Shown here: one piece after another, positions 33,577-41,349 of the stretch | Layout of the letters: every line of letters begins with the position of its first letter | How positions within the stretch are numbered: the first letter of the stretch is position 1 | Source: a virus | Reading direction: 5' to 3' (one strand) | Length of the DNA stretch: 64,000 bases | Virus record (IMG/VR): IMGVR_UViG_3300045919_000097 | Location: 1 to 64,000 of that record | Made by a program: the position numbers and the translations under genes | The notes under the pieces: generated by a model | Told to the model about the DNA's origin: nothing | Seen by the model: only the letters and a program-made list of their open reading frames with translations | Databases searched by the model: none

Positions 33577-33980
33577 AACTTCAAGTCAAACGCAATCAGT
33601 GCCGTACAATCTGCACGCTTGGTCAATTGTTCATTGACGGCGTGTTTGAATGCTACACGCTTGAGGATCAAGTGCGACCAATGGAAGAGCACAAAGTCTT
33701 TGGGTTGACTGCAATTCCTTACGGCCTTTATGATGTGGATGTTACATATTCTCCACACTTTGAACGTGAATTACCACTGCTGAAAAATGTGCCTGGATTT
33801 GAAGGTGTCCGCATTCACCCAGGTAATACGGCTTCCGATACAGAAGGTTGCCTGCTTCTTGGGTCTGAGATTGTGGGCGACACAATTACCCATAGTCGTG
33901 TGGCGTTTGAGTCAGCTTACGCTAAAATAAAAGTTGCGCATGATAATGGTGAGAAAATCACCATTGAGTATACGGAGTAG
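33573..33980 (+). CDS. DUF5675 protein, candidate endolysin
   Basis: 135 residues matching DUF5675 (PF18925): GQLFIDGVFECYTLEDQVRP, then GLTAIPYGLYDVDVTYSPHF and the signature GFEGVRIHPGNTASDTEGCLLLG. The His...Gly-Cys arrangement resembles the active site of L,D-transpeptidase/YkuD-like peptidoglycan enzymes. No canonical lysozyme, amidase or endopeptidase gene is present in the cassette (membrane protein, DUF5675, small protein, holin, Rz/Rz1), so this protein is the best candidate for the wall-degrading enzyme. Activity is inferred from context and motif. Confidence 0.65.
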   Translation: MKLQVKRNQCRTICTLGQLFIDGVFECYTLEDQVRPMEEHKVFGLTAIPYGLYDVDVTYSPHFERELPLLKNVPGFEGVRIHPGNTASDTEGCLLLGSEIVGDTITHSRVAFESAYAKIKVAHDNGEKITIEYTE

Positions 33981-33983
33981 GTC

Positions 33984-34184
33984 GTGATAAACCTGTCGCA
34001 GGAAGATTATTCTGATCTGCTTCCAATTGAGCAACTAGCGTTGGACAGGCTGATTGAAAAATACAATCAGTACGTTTTGCAGGGCCGTGCTGCTGAAGCA
34101 CGAGGTGTCTGCAGATCTATAGGCATAGTCTTTCATACGTTAAAAAGTTCACCAGAATCAAATACTGAATGGAGTGGATTATGA
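33984..34184 (+). CDS. Small hypothetical protein in the lysis cassette
   Basis: 66 residues from a GTG start three bases after the DUF5675 stop, overlapping the holin gene by 4 nt. It is soluble and helical (DLLPIEQLALDRLIEKYNQYVLQGRAAEARGV), with no membrane segment. Similar short helical proteins occur in lysis or late regions of other phages. Function unknown. Confidence 0.6.
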   Translation: MINLSQEDYSDLLPIEQLALDRLIEKYNQYVLQGRAAEARGVCRSIGIVFHTLKSSPESNTEWSGL

Positions 34185-34402
34185 AATTCATAACTGATAT
34201 TCTCACTGGTCTCGATGGCGAAACACACGACATAGCACGCTGGAGCTGGGTTGCAAGTATGCTTACTTTGTTTGCAGCTACTTTGCATGTGGCATGGTCA
34301 AAGGGCGCTGTTGATTTGGCTGCATTTGGCACAGCCGTTGCCACAATTGTTGCAGGCCATGGTGCTGCGATCTGGGCCAAAAAAGATACGGAGCCAAAAT
34401 GA
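34181..34402 (+). CDS. Putative two-helix holin
   Basis: 73 residues from ATG at 34181 (GGAGTGG upstream; an ATG four codons earlier is possible). It has two transmembrane segments, WSWVASMLTLFAATLHVAW (about 22-40) and LAAFGTAVATIVAGHGAAIWA (about 48-68), and a charged C-terminal KKDTEPK: the layout of class II holins. The N-terminal FITDILTGLDGETHDIAR is conserved in a phage holin-like family. It would open the inner membrane to release or activate the lysin. It overlaps the spanin gene by 4 nt. Confidence 0.7.
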   Translation: MKFITDILTGLDGETHDIARWSWVASMLTLFAATLHVAWSKGAVDLAAFGTAVATIVAGHGAAIWAKKDTEPK

Positions 34403-34881
34403 ACTTCTTAGGAGGATACAAATATGTTGTGGACTTCATTGTTATTGCTTTGCTTGTTGCTGGAATTGCGTTTGGCATTCACAAATACAATTCCTACCAG
34501 CAAGATATTGGCTCTGAGCGAGTTCAACAGCAGTGGGACCAACAAAAGTTACTGGATAAAACCGCGGCTGACAAGCTGCGTGATCAATTTCAAAAGGATA
34601 AAGACGATGCACTTGCTCAATCAGCTGCTAACATTAAAACTGCGAATGCTCTTGCTGCTGCTGCCGTTTCTTCTGGCCGGGTGCTGGACAGTACCTTGCA
34701 AGCCATCAGAACCAGCTCAGCCAGTACTGCCATCGATGCCAATCGCAAGTACGTCACAGCCCTCACAGAAGTACTCGGAGACTGTAAAGATCAATACAGA
34801 CAAATGGGACGAGAAGCTCAAGGCCACGCTGACGACTCCTTGATGTACCAGCTTAGTTGGCCAAAAGTCAAAGGAAATTGA
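34399..34881 (+). CDS. Rz: Rz-like inner-membrane spanin
   Basis: 160 residues. One N-terminal transmembrane helix (about 8-26, YVVDFIVIALLVAGIAFGI) is followed by a long charged, Gln/Lys/Asp-rich periplasmic coiled coil, the i-spanin design. An outer-membrane lipoprotein frame is embedded inside it in the +1 frame (34646-34843), as in lambda Rz/Rz1. Together they would fuse inner and outer membranes in the last step of lysis. Overlaps with the holin upstream support a single lysis operon. Confidence 0.8.
   Translation: MNFLGGYKYVVDFIVIALLVAGIAFGIHKYNSYQQDIGSERVQQQWDQQKLLDKTAADKLRDQFQKDKDDALAQSAANIKTANALAAAAVSSGRVLDSTLQAIRTSSASTAIDANRKYVTALTEVLGDCKDQYRQMGREAQGHADDSLMYQLSWPKVKGN
34646..34843 (+). 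CDS. Rz1: Rz1-like outer-membrane spanin lipoprotein, nested in Rz
   Basis: 65 residues in an alternative frame wholly inside the Rz-like gene. It begins MLLLLLPFLLAGC, a perfect lipoprotein signal with lipobox LAGC, and continues with a proline-rich stretch (PCKPSEPAQPVLPSMP), the two hallmarks of o-spanins. The end at 34843 leaves the last 38 bases of Rz outside the overlap. It lacks a strong ribosome-binding site, as is common for nested Rz1 genes. The arrangement is strong evidence for a Gram-negative host. Confidence 0.82.
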   Translation: MLLLLLPFLLAGCWTVPCKPSEPAQPVLPSMPIASTSQPSQKYSETVKINTDKWDEKLKATLTTP

Positions 34882-34882
34882 T

Positions 34883-35518
34883 GTGGCCTATGCCCTTACA
34901 TACTCACTGCTTGTAAGCTCTATTCAGAGTTACAATGAAAATTCTAGTGATAAATTTGCGGCGCAAATACCGCAGTTCATATCCAATGGCGAAAACCGTG
35001 TTGCAGCTGATATGAAGCAACAAGGATTCCAGAGCGTGGTGGCTGGAACTTTTGTTGCTGGTGTTAATGGTGCAGTTGTATCTAAACCTGCATTCTGGCG
35101 TGAAACCATCAGCTTTAACTACAAGGATCCTGTACTTGGGTGGCAACCAATCCGCATTCGCGCTCTTGAGTACCTCAAAAACTTCTGGCCGCTACAAGGT
35201 AGTACGTCACCACCGCGGTTCTATGCTGACTATAACTTTGAGAATTTTCTTGTGGCGCCGTCTCCTGACCAAGCATACGCATTTGAGCTTGCATACTATG
35301 CGCGGTTAGAACCTCTTGACGCTACAAATCAGACAAATTGGCTTACATTTAATGCGCCACAAGTGTTGCTGTATGCTTGCTTGCTTGAAGCTGCTCTTTG
35401 GCTTAAAAACTCAGAGTTGATAGCTTTGTTCCAAGGTCAGTACAATGATCAAAAGAGCAGTATCCTGCAGGAAAACGCAGAGCGTCTTGGTGATCGTAAT
35501 GAGGCGGTTGCTCGATGA
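34883..35518 (+). CDS. Head-tail adaptor protein (DUF6682, SU10-type)
   Basis: 211 residues starting at GTG 34883 directly after the spanin stop. The sequence follows the phage SU10/DUF6682 adaptor family: LTYSLLVSSIQSYNENSSDKFAAQIPQFISNGENRVAADM, RIRALEYLKNFWPLQG, then FLVAPSPDQAYAFELAYYARLEPL and APQVLLYACLLEAALWLKN. In SU10-like podoviruses this protein bridges portal and nozzle. It overlaps the nozzle gene by 4 nt, consistent with that pairing. Confidence 0.78.
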   Translation: MAYALTYSLLVSSIQSYNENSSDKFAAQIPQFISNGENRVAADMKQQGFQSVVAGTFVAGVNGAVVSKPAFWRETISFNYKDPVLGWQPIRIRALEYLKNFWPLQGSTSPPRFYADYNFENFLVAPSPDQAYAFELAYYARLEPLDATNQTNWLTFNAPQVLLYACLLEAALWLKNSELIALFQGQYNDQKSSILQENAERLGDRNEAVAR

Positions 35519-37503
35519 GCCAAGGCGGACAACCATCTCCATTGTTTACGCTGACATCACAAGCAGGTGTCAGGCGTGATGGTACTGACCTTGATTCTCC
35601 ATTTTATGCTGATGTTACATGGACAAGGTTTCAGCGCGGAAAGCCACGCAAGATAGGCGGTTACACTCAGCTCAGTGGTCAGTTAAATGCTCCCATTCGT
35701 TCTGTATATGTGGACGCGCGTAACGGGCAAATTACCTCTCACTATTTTGGCAAGTGGGGCATTCAGCGTCAACTGCTATCAGGTGTATCTGCAACAGGTC
35801 TTGTTGATCGCACTCCAGTAGGTTTTACACCAAGTGACTTTTTGACGTGGTCTCAAGGTGTCATGTACAGCTCAACAGGTGGGTCGTACTCAGCACTGAT
35901 TACTGCAGCAACCCCAGATCTTCTTGACGTCACTTCAGATGTTGGTGGTAGCGTGTATGCAGGAGATGTAGGATCTACTGATATTTTTGGTGTTATTAGT
36001 GATGGTAGTGGTCCTATTAGCATCAGTGGCGGAGTTTGTGTGCTGCAACCATTCTTGGTCGTGTATGGCAGCAATGGCCTTATCAGGAACACCAATGCCA
36101 ATGACTATTCTGCGGCCACAGGGTGGTCCACAGGAACCGGCTATGCAAATACAGCAAACGTTGCAGGTACCAAAATTATCCACGGGGCACCTGTTCGAGG
36201 AGGTAGTGCATCTCCTGCAGGCCTTTTCTGGGCTCTTGATGCAGTCATCCGCATGTCATTTGTTGGAGGCACTAAGATTTTCCAATATGACACTCTGAGC
36301 CAGCCAACATCGATACTTGGCAAGAAGACAGTTGTTGAAGTTGACGGCAGGTTTTTCTGGATAGGCACTGACCGCTTCCTTATGTACAGCGGTGTTGTGC
36401 AAGAACTGCCCAACCAGATGAACGTCAATGATTTCTTTGAAAACCTGAACTACGCGCATCGCAACAAAGTGTGGGGTACTAAGATCCCGCGTTACGGCGA
36501 AATCTGGTGGTTTTATCCGCGTGGCACTGATACAGAGTGCAAAAACGCCGTCATCTACAATTATGTTGAAAACACTTGGTACGACGCCAAAGCAACTCGT
36601 GGTGCTGGCCACTCAGTGCAGGTGTTTAACAAACCAGTGTGGGCTGGTGATGAGGATGCTCAAAGCACGATAGCACTTACAATTGGGACTACACTAGGTA
36701 CCAGCGCAGCTACAGCTGCAGGCATTGCCGTTTTGAATTTTGCAACTTCACCTGCAGCCGCCGGTGTAGCAGCCGGTCAAAAAGTAAGTGGGTCCACAGG
36801 ACTTCCAATTAATGCAACAGTGCTTTCAGTTGCGGCTCTTACCGTAACATTGACAGCAAACTGCATTGGTTCAGGTGTAGCCACTGGTGCTGCTTTGACT
36901 TTCACGTCAATGACTACTGGGTTTGTTTCTGGTCAAACGGCAACTGGTGGGGCATCAGGAGCCACTGGCATTGTTGTACGAGCAACGGCTATAGCATTGA
37001 ATCTGCAGAATGTGACTGGTACTTTTAATTCGGCAGAAACTGTGACTGGGCCAGCAGGAGCCACCTGCAAAACTATTGCTGCTAGCTACTCGCAGACATT
37101 GACAAGCGTGTATGTGCATGAAGTCAACTGGGACAAGATCCTAGGGCAAAACGCTTACGCCATTCCTGCAAGTTTCACAACATGCAATTTTGGATTGGCT
37201 GTAGGTTCACCATTTGGTGATGCACCACAAACACTCGATGTAAAAACACGTGTTCTTCGAATGGAACCAGACTTTGACCAGACTGGAGACATGATTGTTA
37301 CTGTAAATGGCAAAAGCTACGCTAACCAAGCTTACTCAGTTCAAGACCAACAAACTTTTGGTGTTAACACAAACTTTGTGGATTTGAGAGCACAAGAACG
37401 CATTGTCCAGATGCAGGTAAGCAGCAATACTCTCGGTGGGTTCTTTCAGCTTGGCCAAGTTCTTATGAAGCTCGCTCCTGGAGACGAGAGAGGTAATGGC
37501 TAA
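35515..37503 (+). CDS. Tail nozzle (beta-propeller) protein
   Basis: 662 residues. The first 380 residues have the propeller-type pattern of P22 gp10/SU10 nozzle proteins: RRDGTDLDSPFYADVTWTRFQRGKPRKIGGY, VYGSNGLIRNTNANDY, VEVDGRFFWIGTDRFLMYSG and WWFYPRGTDTECKNAVIYNYVENTWYD. About 150 residues of low-complexity Ala/Thr/Gly-rich beta sequence (about 385-530) are inserted before the propeller closes (VHEVNWDKILGQNAYAIP, then TRVLRMEPDFDQTGDM). The insertion is an unusual, probably surface-exposed domain. It is coupled to the adaptor gene upstream and the next gene downstream (overlapping stop/start). Confidence 0.78.
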   Translation: MSQGGQPSPLFTLTSQAGVRRDGTDLDSPFYADVTWTRFQRGKPRKIGGYTQLSGQLNAPIRSVYVDARNGQITSHYFGKWGIQRQLLSGVSATGLVDRTPVGFTPSDFLTWSQGVMYSSTGGSYSALITAATPDLLDVTSDVGGSVYAGDVGSTDIFGVISDGSGPISISGGVCVLQPFLVVYGSNGLIRNTNANDYSAATGWSTGTGYANTANVAGTKIIHGAPVRGGSASPAGLFWALDAVIRMSFVGGTKIFQYDTLSQPTSILGKKTVVEVDGRFFWIGTDRFLMYSGVVQELPNQMNVNDFFENLNYAHRNKVWGTKIPRYGEIWWFYPRGTDTECKNAVIYNYVENTWYDAKATRGAGHSVQVFNKPVWAGDEDAQSTIALTIGTTLGTSAATAAGIAVLNFATSPAAAGVAAGQKVSGSTGLPINATVLSVAALTVTLTANCIGSGVATGAALTFTSMTTGFVSGQTATGGASGATGIVVRATAIALNLQNVTGTFNSAETVTGPAGATCKTIAASYSQTLTSVYVHEVNWDKILGQNAYAIPASFTTCNFGLAVGSPFGDAPQTLDVKTRVLRMEPDFDQTGDMIVTVNGKSYANQAYSVQDQQTFGVNTNFVDLRAQERIVQMQVSSNTLGGFFQLGQVLMKLAPGDERGNG

Positions 37504-37742
37504 TGTCTGTGGTCAATTACGCCTTTCTCCCCACACCAAACACGGTAAAATTCATGGAGTGGGCCACCTTAGCAACTGAACAGTTTGCTGCGTACGGTAT
37601 CCCAGTTCCTTTGAGCGAAGCCGCTTGGCAAAGCTGGGCAGAGAATTTCTCCAACGGGTCTGTTCCTGGTACACCAGGTCCTGATCCGTACGGGTTCCCA
37701 GATTGGCAAAGTTGGGCTAATGCCTTGATAGGCACAACGTAA
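37503..37742 (+). CDS. Small virion-associated protein
   Basis: 79 residues, Trp-rich, with two similar WxSWA segments (AAWQSWAENFSNG and DWQSWANALIG) around a Gly/Pro linker. The start overlaps the nozzle stop. Short proteins of this kind follow nozzle genes in related podoviruses, but the function is unknown. It is possibly a tail-needle or nozzle accessory protein. Confidence 0.6.
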   Translation: MSVVNYAFLPTPNTVKFMEWATLATEQFAAYGIPVPLSEAAWQSWAENFSNGSVPGTPGPDPYGFPDWQSWANALIGTT

Positions 37743-37752
37743 AGGAAACAAC

Positions 37753-38730
37753 ATGTCTGAAGATTATTCGTACGAAGACACACCAATGCCAGACACGCCA
37801 ACTGGCCCGTCACAAGCATCTCCTGACTATTCCTACTCAGGTGGAGACATGGGCCCAGCACCGACTGCACCAGGCGGTGGTTATGGCCAAGCAGCAACCA
37901 TTGACAACAATCAATACGTCCCAGGTGGTGATTTAGGACCTGGTGCTGGTGCACAAATCAGTAGCTCAGGTCAGTATGTACCTGGCGGCGATCTTGGACC
38001 AGGTGCTGCTGCGGCGCAAAATGCTGGTGCATCAGGTCAAGCTGCTCTCATTAACTATCTTTCAGGAACACCAAAATCTGAAGGCGACGGCATCTTTACG
38101 CAGCTAATGAAAGGTTCTGGCATCCTCAACAAAGATGGAAAGCTAGATCTCTCAGACCCAAATTCGTTTGATCGCCTTATGCGCACCATTTCAGTTGGGG
38201 GCACAATTCTTCAAACGCTTCAAGGTCCTCAAAACCAGAAATCTCCACAGCAGTTGCAACAGCAGTTCAAGGGTCCATTTGATCAATGGAATCCGACTCA
38301 GCAAGCAGCTGCAGACAAGTACTTCAACAATCCCAACATTGGGCACTCATTGAATTATGCCCACACAATGGGTTCACCAATAGTGCCATCACGCCGATAC
38401 GCAGCTGGTGGTCCTGTCGAAGGTTCTGTTGACGATTCAAATCCTCAGTTCATGAGCCAAGGTGCTCTGAGCTTGGTGAAAGGTCCAGGCGGTGGCCAGG
38501 ATGATCTTGTGCCTGCACGTCTTGCCAACGGTGAATACGTGCATGATGCAGACTTTGTCAGCGCTCTTGGTGATGGCAGCAACGAGCACGGCGCCAAGAT
38601 CCTTGACAAACTTCGTGAACTTGTGCGAGCGCATAAGCGGTCGGCGTCTCCTGACAAAATCCCGCCAAAGACAAAGTCAATCATGCACTATTTGTCTAAG
38701 GCAAAAACAGAGGTAGGCAAAAATGGCTGA
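37753..38730 (+). CDS. Virion protein with GG motif and conserved GQDDLVPARL block
   Basis: 325 residues. The N-terminal 110 residues are Gly/Pro/Asp-rich with two copies of QYVPGGDLGPGA. RRYAAGGPVEG is near residue 215. The conserved block GGQDDLVPARLANGEYVHDADFVSALGDGSNEHGAKILDKL follows near 245-285; it is found in many phage internal virion proteins of unknown role. The C-terminus is basic (KRSASPDKIPPKTKS). It overlaps the next gene by 8 nt and heads the row of ejection-type proteins. Confidence 0.65.
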   Translation: MSEDYSYEDTPMPDTPTGPSQASPDYSYSGGDMGPAPTAPGGGYGQAATIDNNQYVPGGDLGPGAGAQISSSGQYVPGGDLGPGAAAAQNAGASGQAALINYLSGTPKSEGDGIFTQLMKGSGILNKDGKLDLSDPNSFDRLMRTISVGGTILQTLQGPQNQKSPQQLQQQFKGPFDQWNPTQQAAADKYFNNPNIGHSLNYAHTMGSPIVPSRRYAAGGPVEGSVDDSNPQFMSQGALSLVKGPGGGQDDLVPARLANGEYVHDADFVSALGDGSNEHGAKILDKLRELVRAHKRSASPDKIPPKTKSIMHYLSKAKTEVGKNG

Positions 38731-39748
38731 TGGAGCACTCTCATACCTGTTTGGTGCCAACCAGCCATCAAACGTAGATTCGTCTACTGCGGCCAGCAAT
38801 GGCTTGCCAACATGGTACCAGCAGTATCTGTCTGGGATTGCAGGCAAAGCCACACAGGTGGCTGGTGCACAGGACAACATGCCTATACCAGCACAATCTG
38901 TGGCTGGTTTCAATGGTGACCAGACCCAAGCTTTCCAGCAGGTCCGTGACAACCAAGGCTCGTGGCAACCGGCAATCAATGCGGCAACAGGAGCCGCAAG
39001 CAGCATTGTTCCAGGTGCTACCAACCTTGTTGGACAAGCTCAGTCTGCGGTGTCTGGACCTGCTCAGACGTGGGATACTACGCAAGCGCAGAAGTACATG
39101 AGCCCCTACACTTCACAGGTGGTGGATAACATTCAACGTCTTGGCTTGAGGAACCTCAATGAGAATCTACTCCCAGCTGTGCAGGACCAATTTATTGGCT
39201 CTGGTCAATTTGGTTCCACCCGCAATTCAGACATCCTTGGTCGTACAGTTAGGGATGCCAATACAGACATCTCAGGGCAAGTTGGCAACGCACTCAACGC
39301 AGGGTACACCAACGCTCAAACAGCATTCACGAGCGACGCCAACCGGGCTCAGCAACAACAGCAACTCCAAGGGTCAACAGCACTACAAGGCGCAGGCGCA
39401 CTCACAACGGCAGGCGCGCAAGGGGCTACGACGCTAGGTGCACTTGGACAGACCACTCAGGCTCTTGGAAACACAGATGCTGCTACACTTAACGCATCTG
39501 GTACTCAGCAGCAAGCACTTGACCAGCAAGGTCTAAATACCAACTACACCAATGCAACAAATGCCAACAACTTTGACTGGAACAATCTGAACAACCTCAA
39601 TTCTGTTGTTCGTGGCCTTCAACTTCCTCAGACTGCGGTGCAAACCACAAACCAACCGGCAACACCTTCAAACGGTATGTACAGTGGTTCTGCAGTCTCT
39701 GGCATTGGTGCTTTGGCATCTACGTTCAATAACGGCAAAACTGCATAA
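38723..39748 (+). CDS. Internal virion (DNA ejection) protein
   Basis: 341 residues, Gln/Ala/Asn/Thr-rich and almost free of Lys. The pattern (AGFNGDQTQAFQQVRDNQGSWQPAINAATGAAS, YTSQVVDNIQRLGLRNLNENLLPAVQDQFIGSGQFGSTRNSD) is typical of P22 gp7/gp20-like or Sf6-like ejection proteins that leave the head with the DNA. A long Gln-rich helical region follows (QQQQQLQGSTALQGAGAL). The position between the nozzle and the transglycosylase gene supports the assignment. Confidence 0.65.
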   Translation: MADGALSYLFGANQPSNVDSSTAASNGLPTWYQQYLSGIAGKATQVAGAQDNMPIPAQSVAGFNGDQTQAFQQVRDNQGSWQPAINAATGAASSIVPGATNLVGQAQSAVSGPAQTWDTTQAQKYMSPYTSQVVDNIQRLGLRNLNENLLPAVQDQFIGSGQFGSTRNSDILGRTVRDANTDISGQVGNALNAGYTNAQTAFTSDANRAQQQQQLQGSTALQGAGALTTAGAQGATTLGALGQTTQALGNTDAATLNASGTQQQALDQQGLNTNYTNATNANNFDWNNLNNLNSVVRGLQLPQTAVQTTNQPATPSNGMYSGSAVSGIGALASTFNNGKTA

Positions 39749-39756
39749 GGATCACT

Positions 39757-41346
39757 ATGGCTGATCAAGAAGAAGCAGGTGCACTTAGCACAGTTCCAGT
39801 AGGTTCATCTGGCGTTGGTACAGCCAGAGGTCTGGCTTACGGCGGAGGTGGCGGTCCCATGGATGGCATCACCGGTGCACTGTCTGCTGCAATGGATCCT
39901 GAGCGAGGAGCAGCTACTGAGCGCCAAGCATTCTGGGCAGGCATGACAGGACCCAACAGTGGTGGCATGTCAAGTGTCAGTAACGCCATGGAGTCTCAGC
40001 TTAAAGCTCGATTGGAGCAGGATAAGCTGCGTGCTGCATACGTTCCGCTGATCATGCAGAGCCTTGTGCAAAACCGTCAGAACGATCTGGCTTACGCAAA
40101 GTTTGCACAGGATCGAGCTGAGAAGACAACTCCTTTGATCAATTCAGCTTTGTACGGTCTGCAGGCCAATGGCAAGACGCCAACATTGCAAGAAGCCCAC
40201 CAACGCATCAAAGATGTTGGCTCTATGTTCAGCATGAGTCCGCAAGAATTGCTGTCCCACCACGTTGCACTCCAGCGCGGAGCTGGTGATGACGGTTCAA
40301 AGATTGGTGATTACCTGCAACAGTTGAGGGTTGCAGCAGCACCTGCGGCCGAAGGTGTGCCAAAGTTTGGTGTCAATGCAAGCGGCCAAACAACCGTGCA
40401 AAATACTATTGCAGGCACTGTCACAGAGCCAAACACTCCTCCAGGTGGTGGCGTCAACCCAACTAAAACATCGGTTGAAGTTGACAAGATGTACCGCCAA
40501 GATCCCGGCAAATACACCGAGGATCTCACGACGTCTGTTGGTGCTTACAACGACATCCTTCAACGTGGTAATGCCATCCAGGCAAACCTGAATGAATTCA
40601 ACCCAGGCAAGTATGCTGGCCGAGTAGGCGGTATTGCAGCCGCAACCAAGGACCTTGCTACCAGGTTTCCAAATATTGCCACAAAGTATATCAATGATTA
40701 TGTGACTGCTTTGATGGGACCCAACGGCGACGGCAAAGACGCAAACCCACAAGCTGCCCAGCAATTTGCAGAAAGCTTGAAAGTCCAGGAAACGCTGGCT
40801 CAGTTGAAGTCGTCACTTGAAGGTGCTGGCCGCATCGGTCAGACTGAATTCCGGAACCTGAATGCATCTATGCTCAGCTCTGTGTCTGATCCAAAGGCGT
40901 TTGAGAAGTTCATGGACTACACGCGCGGACGTGCATCTAACATCACAAACAAACTGAAAGCTTGGGGCGAACATGCATCGACTCATGGTGATAATTTATC
41001 TGTGCCTGCTTTCGAGATCCCATGGCAGGTCAATGAAGCCACGCAGCTGATTGGAAACAAAGACCAGAAGCCAGCGTTTGGCCAGTTGAACGTTCCTTTA
41101 GGAACTAGGAACCCAGCTGTTCCAAACCCACAAAATCCAGCTGTTGTACAACCACGTCCTCAGCCGCCTGTGCAAGAAGCACCAAAGGCTCCTCCAAACA
41201 TTGACTTGTCTCAATATGAGCCAGGCACGCGTGTTGGCCCCACTGGTGTTCCTTACGTGATGGAAAACGGACAACCTCGGCCAGCACGTCAGCGCCAAGA
41301 ACCAAAAGGCAGGACTTGGTCTGGCAAAATCATTGGTGAGAACTAA
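39757..41346 (+). CDS. Internal virion protein
   Basis: 529 residues. A Gly-rich N-terminus (GLAYGGGGGPMDG) is followed by long helical segments (MESQLKARLEQDKLRAAYVPLIMQSLVQNRQ, LKVQETLAQLKSSLEGAGRIGQTEFRNLN) and a Pro-rich C-terminus (NPQNPAVVQPRPQPPVQEAPKAPP). The composition fits a virion protein released into the host at ejection. It ends three bases before the transglycosylase gene. No enzyme domain recognised. Confidence 0.6.
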   Translation: MADQEEAGALSTVPVGSSGVGTARGLAYGGGGGPMDGITGALSAAMDPERGAATERQAFWAGMTGPNSGGMSSVSNAMESQLKARLEQDKLRAAYVPLIMQSLVQNRQNDLAYAKFAQDRAEKTTPLINSALYGLQANGKTPTLQEAHQRIKDVGSMFSMSPQELLSHHVALQRGAGDDGSKIGDYLQQLRVAAAPAAEGVPKFGVNASGQTTVQNTIAGTVTEPNTPPGGGVNPTKTSVEVDKMYRQDPGKYTEDLTTSVGAYNDILQRGNAIQANLNEFNPGKYAGRVGGIAAATKDLATRFPNIATKYINDYVTALMGPNGDGKDANPQAAQQFAESLKVQETLAQLKSSLEGAGRIGQTEFRNLNASMLSSVSDPKAFEKFMDYTRGRASNITNKLKAWGEHASTHGDNLSVPAFEIPWQVNEATQLIGNKDQKPAFGQLNVPLGTRNPAVPNPQNPAVVQPRPQPPVQEAPKAPPNIDLSQYEPGTRVGPTGVPYVMENGQPRPARQRQEPKGRTWSGKIIGEN

Positions 41347-41349
41347 GCC

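Noticed and set aside
34424-34645. Upstream part of the alternative frame in the Rz gene
   Set aside because: Only the segment from 34646 has the lipoprotein signal. The preceding part is a shadow of the Rz coding frame.
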